DNA from: Micromonospora parva
GTDB taxonomy: Bacteria > Actinomycetota > Actinomycetes > Mycobacteriales > Micromonosporaceae
NCBI RefSeq assembly: GCF_000718515.1
Contig: NZ_JNZS01000022.1
Coordinates: 33,223-97,222, forward strand
Reading direction: 5' to 3'
Length of the DNA: 64,000 bases
Numbering within the stretch: the stretch's first letter is position 1; every line of letters begins with the position of its first letter. Below, in pieces: positions 1 through 7,716 of the stretch. Position numbers and translations under genes: made by a program. The notes under the pieces are model-generated. The model was not told where the DNA came from. It did not search any database and saw only the letters and a program-made list of their open reading frames with translations.

Positions 1-51
1 GGCGCCACGTCGGCGACGAAGGTGTCCCGACCGTTCACCGTCACCGGCTAG
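1..51 (+). CDS. C-terminal tail of an unidentified protein
   Basis: The first 48 bases read as 16 codons in frame 1, ending in SRPFTVTG and a TAG stop. The start lies outside the window, so the family cannot be named. A strong hairpin 26 bases past the stop supports a real gene end here. The codon choice is GC-rich at third positions, as in the neighbouring genes. This is a short reading and could be fortuitous. Confidence 0.4.
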   Translation, partial: GATSATKVSRPFTVTG

Positions 52-77
52 CACCGAGCCGGAGACAGCGCAGCAAA

Positions 78-109
78 GTGGGGCGGGCCGTGATCACGGC
101 CCGCCCCAC
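78..109 (+). terminator. Perfect 32-bp hairpin, likely terminator
   Basis: Two 16-base arms (beginning GTGGGGCGGGCCGTGA) are perfectly complementary with no loop bases between them, a very stable GC-rich stem. It sits just after the gene tail that ends at 51 and before the pseudogene remnants. There is no T-run, which is normal for actinobacterial terminators. Confidence 0.7.
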
Positions 110-131
110 CCCACTGTCAGCGTCGTCTGTC

Positions 132-283
132 ATGGTCGATCACGCGCTGCTCGTCTCGGGGCGCGACGCCGATGTCTTCGCGCTCGACGAGTCGCGGGTG
201 CTGCGCCGCTACCGCCGGGGCGGGGAGACCGCCCCGGAGGCGGAGGTGATGGCGTACGTCGCGACGGCGGGTTACCCGGTGCC
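132..283 (+). pseudogene. 5' fragment of an aminoglycoside-phosphotransferase-like gene
   Basis: An ATG at 132 opens about 50 residues (SGRDADVFALDESRVLRRY, then MAYVATAGYPVP) that look like the N-terminal ATP-binding lobe of actinobacterial phosphotransferase-family proteins. The similarity stops near 283, before the HGD and IDWD motifs that such a kinase needs. The following bases belong to an unrelated transporter remnant in another frame. I read this as the 5' end of a gene whose remainder was deleted. The family call rests on remembered resemblance, not on catalytic motifs. Confidence 0.55.
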
Positions 284-513
284 CTTGGCTGGCAGGTGCT
301 GCTCTCCACGGTGCTCACCGGCGCGGGCATCGGTCTGGCGTTCGCCGCGATGTCCAACGCTTCTGGGTGTGCGCGGGCGTCGCCGTCCTGGCCGTCTTCG
401 CGGCACTCGCTCTGCCGTCGGCGCGTCGCCGCCACGAACAAGCCGTCGCCGCCGGTGTCGACGACCTTCCGCCCGAGCCGGTCGAACTGCACCTGCTGCG
501 CCGGCACCACTGA
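284..513 (+). pseudogene. Major facilitator superfamily C-terminal remnant, frameshifted
   Basis: Frame 2 gives GWQVLLSTVLTGAGIGLAFA and then AMSN, a typical late transmembrane segment of a drug-export MFS protein. The reading then jumps to frame 1 at about 361 (FWVCAGVAVLAVFAALALPS), a last membrane helix, followed by a charged tail ending RRHH and a TGA at 511-513. There is an internal deletion or frameshift near 355-361, and the protein's first ten or so helices are absent. With the preceding phosphotransferase fragment this marks a deletion junction. Confidence 0.6.
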
Positions 514-581
514 ACAGTCGACTGACCTCCGCAGGCCGTGTCCACCTTCTGGTGGGCGCGGCCCGCGCGGTTGCCGTCGGC

Positions 582-1169
582 TCACGCTGCCGGCGCGGCC
601 AGTCGGAGTTGCCAGCGGGTGCCCTGGCTGGTGAGCCGGACGATCGCCAGCGGCTCCACGTCCACCTGCCGGTACGCCGCCGTCGGCAGGCCGAGGGCGT
701 GCACCACCGCGACCCGGATCACCAGCGGGTGGGTGACGGCGACGATGCGTCGACCGACGTCGCGCTGCCCGTCCAGCCAACGACCGACCCGGTCCCGCAC
801 CGCCGTGACGGACTCGCCGCCGTGCGGCGCGCTGTCCGGTGTGGACAGCCAGTCGCGCAGCGCCCGCTGTCGCGTGCCGGCGATCTCCTCGAGCGAACGG
901 CCGGACCAGTCGCCGTAGTCACAGTCGGCCAACGCCGCCTCGATCGTCGGCAGCAGACCGAGGGCGTCGGCGGTCTGCCGGGCCGCCGCCGCCGGGCTGG
1001 ACAGGCAGGTGTCGGTCACGCCGAGGTGCCCACGCCGCTCCGGGCCGACCTGGGCGAGAGCGGCCCGCAGGCCGCCCTCGTCCAGGCCGTCGTCGGCGCC
1101 GCCGAAGCGGGCGCGGCGCAGCGCGGCGGTGTGACCGTGGGCGACCAGCCGAAGGCTGGTCGCCCTCAC
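582..1169 (-). CDS. Histidine phosphatase family protein of the cobalt-uptake operon, degenerate active site
   Basis: A 195-residue histidine phosphatase (phosphoglycerate mutase) fold. The GTG start overlaps the cbtA stop (GTGA), so the two are translationally coupled and share the upstream cobalamin riboswitch. The catalytic His is seen in LVAHGHT near residue 11 and the second His in AVTHP near residue 145. The Arg that normally precedes the first His is Ala (AHG, not RHG). The SPLxRA motif reads SSPAAAARQTA, which displaces the second Arg. Family members linked to cobalamin genes can act as CobC-like phosphatases, but these substitutions make ordinary phosphatase activity doubtful here. 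Confidence 0.8.
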   Translation of the reverse strand: MRATSLRLVAHGHTAALRRARFGGADDGLDEGGLRAALAQVGPERRGHLGVTDTCLSSPAAAARQTADALGLLPTIEAALADCDYGDWSGRSLEEIAGTRQRALRDWLSTPDSAPHGGESVTAVRDRVGRWLDGQRDVGRRIVAVTHPLVIRVAVVHALGLPTAAYRQVDVEPLAIVRLTSQGTRWQLRLAAPAA

Positions 1170-1936
1170 GTGCCCGGCAGCGCGGTGGCGGCCCGGCGAC
1201 GCCGCTCGTGGTGCATCAGGGCCGCGAAGAGCAGGCCGATGCCGGTCCAGAGCACGACCTGGGTGCCGAGCGAGGCCAACCGGAAGTTCCACAGCAGGGT
1301 CGCGGGGAAGGTCGACGGAACCTCCTCGAAGGACGGCATCACCACGTATGCCACTGCCGTGACCAGCAGGAATCCACCCACTGCCGCAGCGGCGCGCAGC
1401 CACGGCGGGGCCTGCGCGCCGACCGACCGGTAGCCCAGCGAGCCGGCCCACACGGCCACCAGGCCGAGCACCACCATCAACAGGTAGGTGACGGTCCGTT
1501 GGTTGATGGTGGCCGGGTCGCCGACCGCCGGCGGGTTCGCCGGGTACTTGAGGAACGGCACGATCACCACACCGAGCAGCGCCGCGCCGGCCAGCAGCAG
1601 ACCCGACCGCCCGTCGTCCTCGGCGCGCCGCCGACGGGACAGCAGAACGTACGCCGTGGCCAGCAGGCCACCCATCGCGGCCCCGAACAGGCCGGTGGCC
1701 AGGAACAGACCGCCGCGCTGACCCGTCCGGCTGACCAGGGCGTCCCCGTGATCGTGGGCACCCGTCGCGGGCTCGGCGTGCGTCGCGGCCTCCTCGATCG
1801 CGATGGCCGCCTCGACGTGTGGCTCGCCGGCCACGTACGCGAACCCCCCGGCGAGCAGGCCGGCGATCAGACCGGCGAACAGCCCGCGGACGAGGACGGC
1901 GAGGAACGGGGGAGTGGTGGTGGGGGTCAGTGGCAC
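1166..1936 (-). CDS. cbtA: CbtA-type cobalt transporter subunit
   Basis: A 256-residue membrane protein with about five to six hydrophobic segments, the first being FLAVLVRGLFAGLIAGLLAG at residues 11-30. CbtA proteins are predicted cobalt transporters under B12 control. A histidine/acidic stretch (HAEPATGAHDHGD) follows the first helix and could bind metal. The GTG start is chosen because it overlaps the end of cbtB by ten bases; the other upstream candidates lie well inside cbtB. It is the middle gene of cbtB-cbtA-phosphatase. Transport by this protein is inferred from family and riboswitch, not shown. Confidence 0.88.
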   Translation of the reverse strand: MPLTPTTTPPFLAVLVRGLFAGLIAGLLAGGFAYVAGEPHVEAAIAIEEAATHAEPATGAHDHGDALVSRTGQRGGLFLATGLFGAAMGGLLATAYVLLSRRRRAEDDGRSGLLLAGAALLGVVIVPFLKYPANPPAVGDPATINQRTVTYLLMVVLGLVAVWAGSLGYRSVGAQAPPWLRAAAAVGGFLLVTAVAYVVMPSFEEVPSTFPATLLWNFRLASLGTQVVLWTGIGLLFAALMHHERRRRAATALPGT

Positions 1937-2130
1937 GGGACGCCCAGCAGGTGCCGGCCGTCGTGCATCAGCTCGTGCAGGTACGTCCCGCTGCGCGACA
2001 CCGCTCCCTGGTCGAAGGCGACGAGGTAGGTCAGCAGGGCGAGCACGACAACGGTTGCCAGGGCCGTCCACAGCAGACGGGTACTGCCGGCGGGGTGCAC
2101 CACCGGCTGGCTGGACGCGGAGCTGGACAT
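1927..2130 (-). CDS. cbtB: CbtB small cobalt transporter subunit
   Basis: A 67-residue protein with one transmembrane helix (LLWTALATVVVLALLTYLVAF) and the CbtB C-terminal histidine motif, here YLHELMHDGRHLLGVPCH. These histidines and the Cys are the likely cobalt ligands. The ATG at 2130 has a clear GGGGAGG ribosome site ten bases upstream. It is the first gene after the cobalamin riboswitch and overlaps cbtA. Length and layout match the family well. Confidence 0.9.
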   Translation of the reverse strand: MSSSASSQPVVHPAGSTRLLWTALATVVVLALLTYLVAFDQGAVSRSGTYLHELMHDGRHLLGVPCH

Positions 2131-2159
2131 GAATACACGAACCTCCCCGGGGATGACGC

Positions 2160-2310
2160 GTCCCCATCGCAAGGCTGCGGACGACCGAGCGTCCTGGCTC
2201 GCGGCCCCCGTCGGGGAACCGCTCACAGTGGCGCGACCGCGCCGGATTCACACCGGCTTCCCTCGCGTCGCCGCAGATAGTGGCTCGACGGTATCGGTGC
2301 GGCCTCGGAC
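2160..2310 (-). promoter_or_regulatory. Cobalamin riboswitch controlling cbtB-cbtA
   Basis: Read on the reverse strand, the segment has the B12-riboswitch core GGGAAGCCGGTGTGAATCC, then GCGCCACTGTGA, then a B12-box-like CGAGCCAGGACGCTCGG. A small hairpin with GGGGA/TCCCC arms lies between this and the GGGGAGG ribosome site of cbtB, and the CCCC before the site could pair with it. That suggests translational shut-off when cobalamin is bound. The outer borders are approximate. Confidence 0.88.
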
Positions 2311-2460
2311 GGTCAACCCGGACCCCGGGCACCGACGACGTCCGCCCACCGTGGTGTCGGTGGGTCCGAGAGGTAGCGGCGGGCAGCGGGATTCGTCAGA
2401 CCAAAAGACGACAGTGTCGGGAGCCGGCCGCGCCGCGCGTTCCGCCATCTATGAACAGTC

Positions 2461-2474
2461 TGTTACCGCTAACA
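2461..2474. promoter_or_regulatory. LacI-type operator before the lactonase gene
   Basis: TGTTACCGCTAACA is a 14-base near-perfect dyad (arms TGTTA/TAACA, one mismatch in the centre). It matches the form of LacI-family operators in actinobacteria, of the TGTTAGCGCTAACA type. It lies 106 bases before the lactonase start. A closely related dyad precedes the importer operon at 3492. The rest of 2311-2579 shows no gene. Confidence 0.6.
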
Positions 2475-2579
2475 TGGTCAACCTGCCAGATCGGTGGTGT
2501 CTCCGGGTTGACCCGGTGGGGTTCGATCAGTGGCTGGGGCGGGGTGTGGGGTGGACGTGACGGCGCCGGGACGGGTCCG

Positions 2580-3458
2580 ATGACGACGGGCGGGCTCGCG
2601 CGACAACCCGGCATCGTCGACGCGCACCACCACCTCTGGGTCCGGGCGCGGCACCCGCAGCAGTGGATCGATCCGCACACCATGGCCGCTATCGACGGCG
2701 ACTTCACGCCGGTCGAACTCGCCCCGGCGGCCCGGGCCGCCGGGGTGACGCAGACCGTGGTCGTGCAGTCCGTCGCCGTCCGGTCGGAGACTCCCGAGCT
2801 GCTCGGCATCGCGGCCGACGACCCCCTCGTCGCCGGGGTCGTCGGCTGGGTCGACCTCACCGCTGCCGACGTCGGTCGTCGCCTCGACCGGCTACGCCGG
2901 GCGCGCGGCGGTGAACGGCTGGTCGGCATCCGCCACCTGGTCCAGTCCGAACCCGACCCGACCTATCTCGACCGTCCCGAGGTGCGGCGGGGTGTCGCCG
3001 CGGTCGGTGCCGCCGGTCTCGCGTTCGACCTCCTGGTGCGTCCGCACCAGCTGCCGGCGGCCACCCGGCTCGTCCGCGACCTGCCGCAGGTGCGGTTCGT
3101 CCTCGACCACCTCGGCAAGCCCTCGCTCGGGCGGGCCGACCTCGGTGACTGGCGCCGCGACCTGCGGGCGCTGGCGGCCGAGCCCAACACGACGGCGAAG
3201 CTCTCCGGCCTGGTGACCGAGGTGGAGGGTGGTTCCTGGACGGCCGCCGACCTGCGACCCGCCGTCGAGCACGCTCTCGACGTGTTCGGGCCGGACCGGC
3301 TGATGTTCGGCTCGGACTGGCCGGTGTGCCTGCTCGTCACCTCGTACGTCCGCTGGGTCGCGGTCCTCGGCGACCTGTTGGCCCCGCTGTCCGACGACGA
3401 GCGGGCGGCGATCTGGCAGTGGACCGCCTCCCGGGTGTACCGGTTGCCCCCGTCCTGA
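2580..3458 (+). CDS. Amidohydrolase-family sugar lactonase (L-fuconolactonase-like)
   Basis: A 292-residue TIM-barrel amidohydrolase of the Amidohydro_2 type. The N-terminal metal motif VDAHHHLW is at about residues 13-20, a histidine pair-loop HLGKPSLG lies near 180, and the C-terminal FGSDWPVC aspartate near 244. The family includes L-fuconolactonase and L-rhamnono-lactonase, which open the sugar lactone made by a dehydrogenase. The ATG at 2580 starts just before the conserved core. The neighbouring importer, aldo/keto reductase and L-fuconate dehydratase point to L-fuconolactone as the substrate. A LacI-type operator lies upstream. Confidence 0.85.
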   Translation: MTTGGLARQPGIVDAHHHLWVRARHPQQWIDPHTMAAIDGDFTPVELAPAARAAGVTQTVVVQSVAVRSETPELLGIAADDPLVAGVVGWVDLTAADVGRRLDRLRRARGGERLVGIRHLVQSEPDPTYLDRPEVRRGVAAVGAAGLAFDLLVRPHQLPAATRLVRDLPQVRFVLDHLGKPSLGRADLGDWRRDLRALAAEPNTTAKLSGLVTEVEGGSWTAADLRPAVEHALDVFGPDRLMFGSDWPVCLLVTSYVRWVAVLGDLLAPLSDDERAAIWQWTASRVYRLPPS

Positions 3459-3491
3459 GCGGGCAGTGGCCGCCGAGCTGGCGACATAGTG

Positions 3492-3505
3492 TGTTATCGA
3501 TAACA
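3492..3505. promoter_or_regulatory. LacI-type operator before the sugar importer operon
   Basis: TGTTATCGATAACA is a perfect 14-base palindrome. It shares both outer arms with the dyad at 2461. It stands 273 bases before the permease start, so the two sites look like parts of one regulon that splits the lactonase from the importer. The rest of 3459-3777 holds no gene and is presumably leader and promoter DNA. Confidence 0.65.
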
Positions 3506-3777
3506 TGCCAACGGTGGCGGCCGATATCCGGTGGTCTGATGTATGCCTCCGATGGTGCAGGTAACGATGGCAAAACATGCCCGCAAGACCTTGGCAACAT
3601 ACGTGAATGCGTGGCAAGGTAACGCCTGATCGTGGGAAACATCCGACCTATCTCTGAGGTCGTGCGGGCGCCTGGCCGCACTGACAGCTGAGCGGGTTGG
3701 TCGCTCACAGGCGTTCGGCTCGTCGGCGGGGTCCTCGTCGGGTGCTGGCGCCACGCTTGGGGAGGTCAGGTCCGACG

Positions 3778-4785
3778 ATGAGTAGCGTCGAGGCAACCGC
3801 CGGCACGCAGCGCGGCGAGCTCAGCGACTGGTTTCGCGAACGCATTTCCCACGCCGTCTCCGAGTTCACCGCCGCCACCGCGTTGGTCGTCCTGTTCATC
3901 GCCCTGACCTTCGCGAGCCCCTACTTCCTGACTGCTGACAACCTCTTCAACATCGGGGCGCAGACGGCGGTGATCGCCATCATCGCCACGGCCCAGACGA
4001 TGGTCATCATCACGAAGGGCATCGACCTGTCCGTCGGGTCGGTCGCCGCGCTCGCCGGCGTGGTGGGCGCGATGGTCGTGCGTGACCTCGGCTTCTCGAT
4101 CTGGGCGGCCACGGCGGTCGCGATCGGCGTCGGCGCGCTGGCCGGGCTGTTGAACGGGCTGCTGGTGACGGTGGCCCGGATCCCGCCGTTCATCGCGACG
4201 TTGGGAACGATGTCCGTGGGCCGCGGCCTCGTCTTCATCATCACCGGAGCGGTCGGCGTCTACGGCCTGCCCCGATCCTTCCAACTGCTCGGCAACGGGG
4301 AGATCCTCGGGATTCCGTTCGCCGTGGTGATCACCATCCTGGTCGCGGTCGGGGTCGCCTTCCTGCTCTCCCAGACCCGCTTCGGTCAGTACACGTACGC
4401 GATGGGCTCCAATCTGGAGGCGGCCCGCCGCTCCGGCATCCGGGTGGGGCGGCAGCTGACCGGGGTGTACGTGCTGGCGGGTGTGCTGGTCGGGCTGGGC
4501 GGCATGATCGCCGCGTCCCGGGTCAACTCCGGCCAGCCCAACTACGGCATCTCGCTGGAGCTCGACGTCATCGCCGCCGCGGTCATCGGCGGAGCCAGCC
4601 TGTTCGGCGGGCAGGGCCGGATCGTCGGGACCATCATCGGCGCGTTCCTCATCGCCCTGGTCCGCAACGGCGCCGTCCTGCTCGACATCAGCATCCACTA
4701 CCAGCAGGTGATCGTCGGTCTGATCATCTGGGCCGCCGTCTACTTCGACCAGTACCGCCGCCGGCGGCTGGAATCACGGGGTTGA
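3778..4785 (+). CDS. Sugar ABC transporter permease, RbsC/AraH type
   Basis: A 335-residue integral membrane permease of the ribose/xylose (BPD_transp_2) class, with about eight to ten hydrophobic helices. The family signature GIDLSVGSVAALAGVVGAMV lies around residues 81-100. The conserved late loop AAVIGGASLFGGQG is present near residue 270. The ATG at 3778 has a GGGGAGG site about ten bases upstream. It is the first gene of a permease, binding-protein, ATPase order and would pass a monosaccharide into the cytoplasm. Confidence 0.9.
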   Translation: MSSVEATAGTQRGELSDWFRERISHAVSEFTAATALVVLFIALTFASPYFLTADNLFNIGAQTAVIAIIATAQTMVIITKGIDLSVGSVAALAGVVGAMVVRDLGFSIWAATAVAIGVGALAGLLNGLLVTVARIPPFIATLGTMSVGRGLVFIITGAVGVYGLPRSFQLLGNGEILGIPFAVVITILVAVGVAFLLSQTRFGQYTYAMGSNLEAARRSGIRVGRQLTGVYVLAGVLVGLGGMIAASRVNSGQPNYGISLELDVIAAAVIGGASLFGGQGRIVGTIIGAFLIALVRNGAVLLDISIHYQQVIVGLIIWAAVYFDQYRRRRLESRG

Positions 4786-4825
4786 CATGCCATTTCGAGA
4801 GTCCGAACGAGGAAGGACACACACC

Positions 4826-5878
4826 ATGGCACACACCACCACCAGCCGGCGGACGCGAGGACCACTCCTGCGCGCGCAGGCGATCCTGGCCGTGGCCGCG
4901 GCGACCGCTCTGCTCAGCGCCTGCGGCGGGGTCGAGGTCCGCGACGGCGGTGACGGCGCGACCAAGGACGCGAGCGGTCCGTTGAAGCTCGCCGTCGTAC
5001 CCAAGGCGGTCGGGGCCGACTACTGGAACACGGTCAAGGCGGGCGCGGAGTGCGCCGCGCAGCGCGCGGGGGACGTCACCGTCCAGTGGGACGGGGTGAC
5101 CACCGAGACCGACGTCGAGGGCCAGGTCAACCTGATCCAGAACTTCGTCACCAAGAAGGTCGACGGCATCGTCTACGCGGCGACCGACTCCAGCGCGCTG
5201 GCACCGGTGACCGACAAGGCGCTCGCCGCCAACATCCCGGTCACCATGATCGACTCCGGCACCAGCCCGCAACCGCCGAGTGTGCCCCTCTTCGCCACCG
5301 ACAACCGGGCGTCGGCCACCGAGGCGGCGAAGCTGCTCGCCACCGAACTCGGCCCCGGCAACCACGAGGTGGCGCTCGTCGAGTTCCAGCCCGGGTCGCA
5401 GACCAACACCGAGCGGGTCGACGGCTTCAAGGCCGGCCTGGCCCAGTACCCCAACCTGAAGCTGGTCGGCCAGCAGCCGAGCAAGAGCGACGTCAACGAG
5501 GCCCGCCGGGTCACCGAGAACATCCTCACCGCCAACCCCAAACTGGCTGGCGTCTTCGCCGCCAACGAGCCGAGCGTGCTCGGCGCCGCGCAGGCCATCC
5601 AGGCGGCCGGCAAGTCCGGCAAGGTGGTCATCATCGGCTGGGACGCGGCCCCGGACGAGATCGCCGGGGTGCGCAACGGCCAGATCTCGGCGCTGGTCGT
5701 GCAGAACCCGTTCAAGATGGGCTACTTCGGCGTCGACAAGATGGTCAAGCACCTCCGGGACAAGGCGCCGCTGGCGTCGGCCGACACCGGCGTCACGTTC
5801 GTCACCAAGGAGAACATCGACTCGGCGGAGATCAAGGCGGTGCTCGAGCCCAGCTGCGCCAACCCGCCGGTGCAGTGA
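4826..5878 (+). CDS. Sugar-binding lipoprotein of the ABC importer
   Basis: A 350-residue periplasmic-binding-protein-like lipoprotein. The signal peptide ends in the lipobox LLSAC, with the lipidated Cys at residue 33. The mature part has the two-lobed sugar-binding fold (Peripla_BP_4 type), e.g. LKLAVVPKAVGADYWNTVKAG and VDGIVYAATDSSALAPV. The ATG at 4826 is preferred over an in-frame ATG at 4787 because GAGGAAGGA lies eight bases before it. The stop overlaps the ATPase start (TGATG). Confidence 0.9.
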   Translation: MAHTTTSRRTRGPLLRAQAILAVAAATALLSACGGVEVRDGGDGATKDASGPLKLAVVPKAVGADYWNTVKAGAECAAQRAGDVTVQWDGVTTETDVEGQVNLIQNFVTKKVDGIVYAATDSSALAPVTDKALAANIPVTMIDSGTSPQPPSVPLFATDNRASATEAAKLLATELGPGNHEVALVEFQPGSQTNTERVDGFKAGLAQYPNLKLVGQQPSKSDVNEARRVTENILTANPKLAGVFAANEPSVLGAAQAIQAAGKSGKVVIIGWDAAPDEIAGVRNGQISALVVQNPFKMGYFGVDKMVKHLRDKAPLASADTGVTFVTKENIDSAEIKAVLEPSCANPPVQ

Positions 5879-6696
5879 TGGGAGGCATTCCCACGGCCAC
5901 CGCCGACAACGCCCAGCAACCCACCGACGAGGAACCGCCGGTCCTCGAGGCCCGCGGCATCGTCAAGCGGTTCGGGCACGTCGAGGCGTTGCGGGGGGCC
6001 GACTTCACCGTCCGCCGGGGCGAGGTCGTCGCGTTGATCGGTGACAACGGTGCCGGAAAGAGCACCCTGATCAAGACCCTGTCCGGTGTGCATCCGCCGG
6101 ACGAGGGCGAGATCCTGATCGGCGGCCGTCCCGTCCGGTTCTCCACCCCGGTCGATGCCCGCCGGGCCGGGGTGGAGACCGTCTACCAGGATCTCGCCGT
6201 CGCCGACGACCTGAGCGTGGCCGCCAACCTGTATCTCGGCCGGGAGATCCTGCGCTCCGGGCCGCTCGGTCGGCTCGGCCTGCTGGACAAGCGCGCCATG
6301 CGGCAGGGTGCCGCCGCCGCCCTCGACGAACTGGGCGTACGGATTCCCCGGGTGACCACCCCGATCGCCATGCTCTCCGGTGGGCAGCGGCAGTGCGTGG
6401 CGGTCGCCCGCGCCATCATCTGGGCGACCAACGTGGTCATCCTCGACGAGCCCACCGCGGCGCTGGGCGTGGTCCAGACCGGGCGGGTGCTCGACGTGGT
6501 CCGGCGAGCCCGCGACGCCTGCATGTCGGTGGTGCTGGTGAGCCACAACATGCCGCAGGTGCTCGACATCGCCGACCGTGTCGAGGTGCTGCGCCTCGGT
6601 CAGCGGGCCGCCCAGCTGCGCGCCGACGAGGTCACCACCGACGACCTGGTCGCGGCGATGACCGGCAGCACCAGTGTGGATCGGCGTGAGCGGTGA
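5878..6696 (+). CDS. Sugar ABC transporter ATP-binding protein
   Basis: A 272-residue single-domain ATPase. Walker A is GDNGAGKST near residue 57, the signature LSGGQRQ near 165, and Walker B VVILDEPTAALG near 188, followed by the switch His in LVSHN. Ribose-type importers often carry a double ATPase; this one is a single half and probably works as a homodimer. Its ATG shares a base with the binding-protein stop, and its end overlaps the aldo/keto reductase start (GTGA), so the four genes form one operon. Confidence 0.9.
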   Translation: MGGIPTATADNAQQPTDEEPPVLEARGIVKRFGHVEALRGADFTVRRGEVVALIGDNGAGKSTLIKTLSGVHPPDEGEILIGGRPVRFSTPVDARRAGVETVYQDLAVADDLSVAANLYLGREILRSGPLGRLGLLDKRAMRQGAAAALDELGVRIPRVTTPIAMLSGGQRQCVAVARAIIWATNVVILDEPTAALGVVQTGRVLDVVRRARDACMSVVLVSHNMPQVLDIADRVEVLRLGQRAAQLRADEVTTDDLVAAMTGSTSVDRRER

Positions 6697-7712
6697 CGGC
6701 GGCCGTGCGCCGGGGTGCGCGCGGTCGCACCCGTTGGGCGGGCTGGGCCGCCGGCGGGTCGCCGCTGCGGCTGAGCCCGCTGGGCTTCGGTGCCGCGCAG
6801 GGCGGCAACCTGTACCGGGCGACGTCGGATGAGCAGTTCGCCGCCGCAGTGGACACCGCCTGGGCGGGCGGCATCCGGTACTTCGACACGGCGCCGCACT
6901 ACGGGCTGGGCCTGTCGGAGCGGCGGTTGGGTGCCGCCCTGCGCTCCCGCCCGCGCGACGAGTACGTGGTGTCGACGAAGGTCGGCCGGCTGCTCGTGCC
7001 GTCACCGGAGGCGGCGCACCGACGGGACCCGGAGGGTTTCGACGTTCCGGCCGATCATCGCCGGGTCTGGGACTTCAGCCGCGACGGCGTGCGCCGTTCG
7101 TTGGAGGCGAGCCTTCGGCGCACCGGCCTGGACCGGATCGACGTGGTGTATCTGCATGATCCGGACGAGCACTGGAAGCAGGCCGCGTACAAGGCGGTTC
7201 CGGCGTTGGTGGAGCTGCGCGAGCAGGGCGTGATCGGTGCCGTCGGTGCCGGCATGAACCAGTCCGCGATGCTGGCCCGGTTCGTGGCGGAGACCGACGT
7301 GGACGTGGTGATGTGCGCCGGCCGGTACACGCTGCTGGAGCAGGGCGCGTTGACCGACCTGCTGCCCGCCGCGCAGGAACGCCACGTCGATGTGGTGGTC
7401 GCCGGGGTCTACAACTCCGGGTTGCTGGCCCGGGACATGCCGCCGACCGACGCCGTCTACGACTACCGGCAGGCGCCGGCGGAGGTGATCGACCAGGCCC
7501 GTCGGATAGCGCGGGTCTGCCAGGCGTACGGCGTCACGTTGCCCCAGGCGGCGTTGGCGTTCGTCCGTCGCCACCCGGCCGTGGTGTCGACGGTGGTCGG
7601 CATGCGTGACGAGGCCCAGGTGACCGAGACCCTGCGCCGAGCCGACGTCGACGTCCCCGATCAGCTCTGGGCGGCCCTGTACGACGAAGGGCTGCTCGAC
7701 GTGCAGTCGTGA
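6693..7712 (+). CDS. Aldo/keto reductase, probable L-fucose (aldose) 1-dehydrogenase
   Basis: A 339-residue aldo/keto reductase. The catalytic tetrad is visible: Asp and Tyr in FDTAPHYG, Lys in STKVGRL, and His in VYLHDPD. The family includes D-threo-aldose/L-fucose 1-dehydrogenases, which oxidise the sugar to its lactone with NAD(P)+. That product would feed the lactonase at 2580. The GTG start overlaps the ATPase stop, so uptake and first oxidation are co-translated. The exact substrate is inferred from the cluster. Confidence 0.85.
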   Translation: MTAAVRRGARGRTRWAGWAAGGSPLRLSPLGFGAAQGGNLYRATSDEQFAAAVDTAWAGGIRYFDTAPHYGLGLSERRLGAALRSRPRDEYVVSTKVGRLLVPSPEAAHRRDPEGFDVPADHRRVWDFSRDGVRRSLEASLRRTGLDRIDVVYLHDPDEHWKQAAYKAVPALVELREQGVIGAVGAGMNQSAMLARFVAETDVDVVMCAGRYTLLEQGALTDLLPAAQERHVDVVVAGVYNSGLLARDMPPTDAVYDYRQAPAEVIDQARRIARVCQAYGVTLPQAALAFVRRHPAVVSTVVGMRDEAQVTETLRRADVDVPDQLWAALYDEGLLDVQS

Positions 7713-7716
7713 GCGG

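Noticed and set aside
582..1451. A longer reading of the histidine phosphatase, and other very long open frames opposite real genes such as 12728-14572 and 38810-40840 on the reverse strand
   Set aside because: They are antisense or off-frame shadows produced by high GC. They have Arg/Pro/Gly-rich composition, no domains, and lie over recognisable genes.
2221..2300. A tRNA-like GGATTCACACC stretch
   Set aside because: It is part of the cobalamin riboswitch core; no cloverleaf arms fit.
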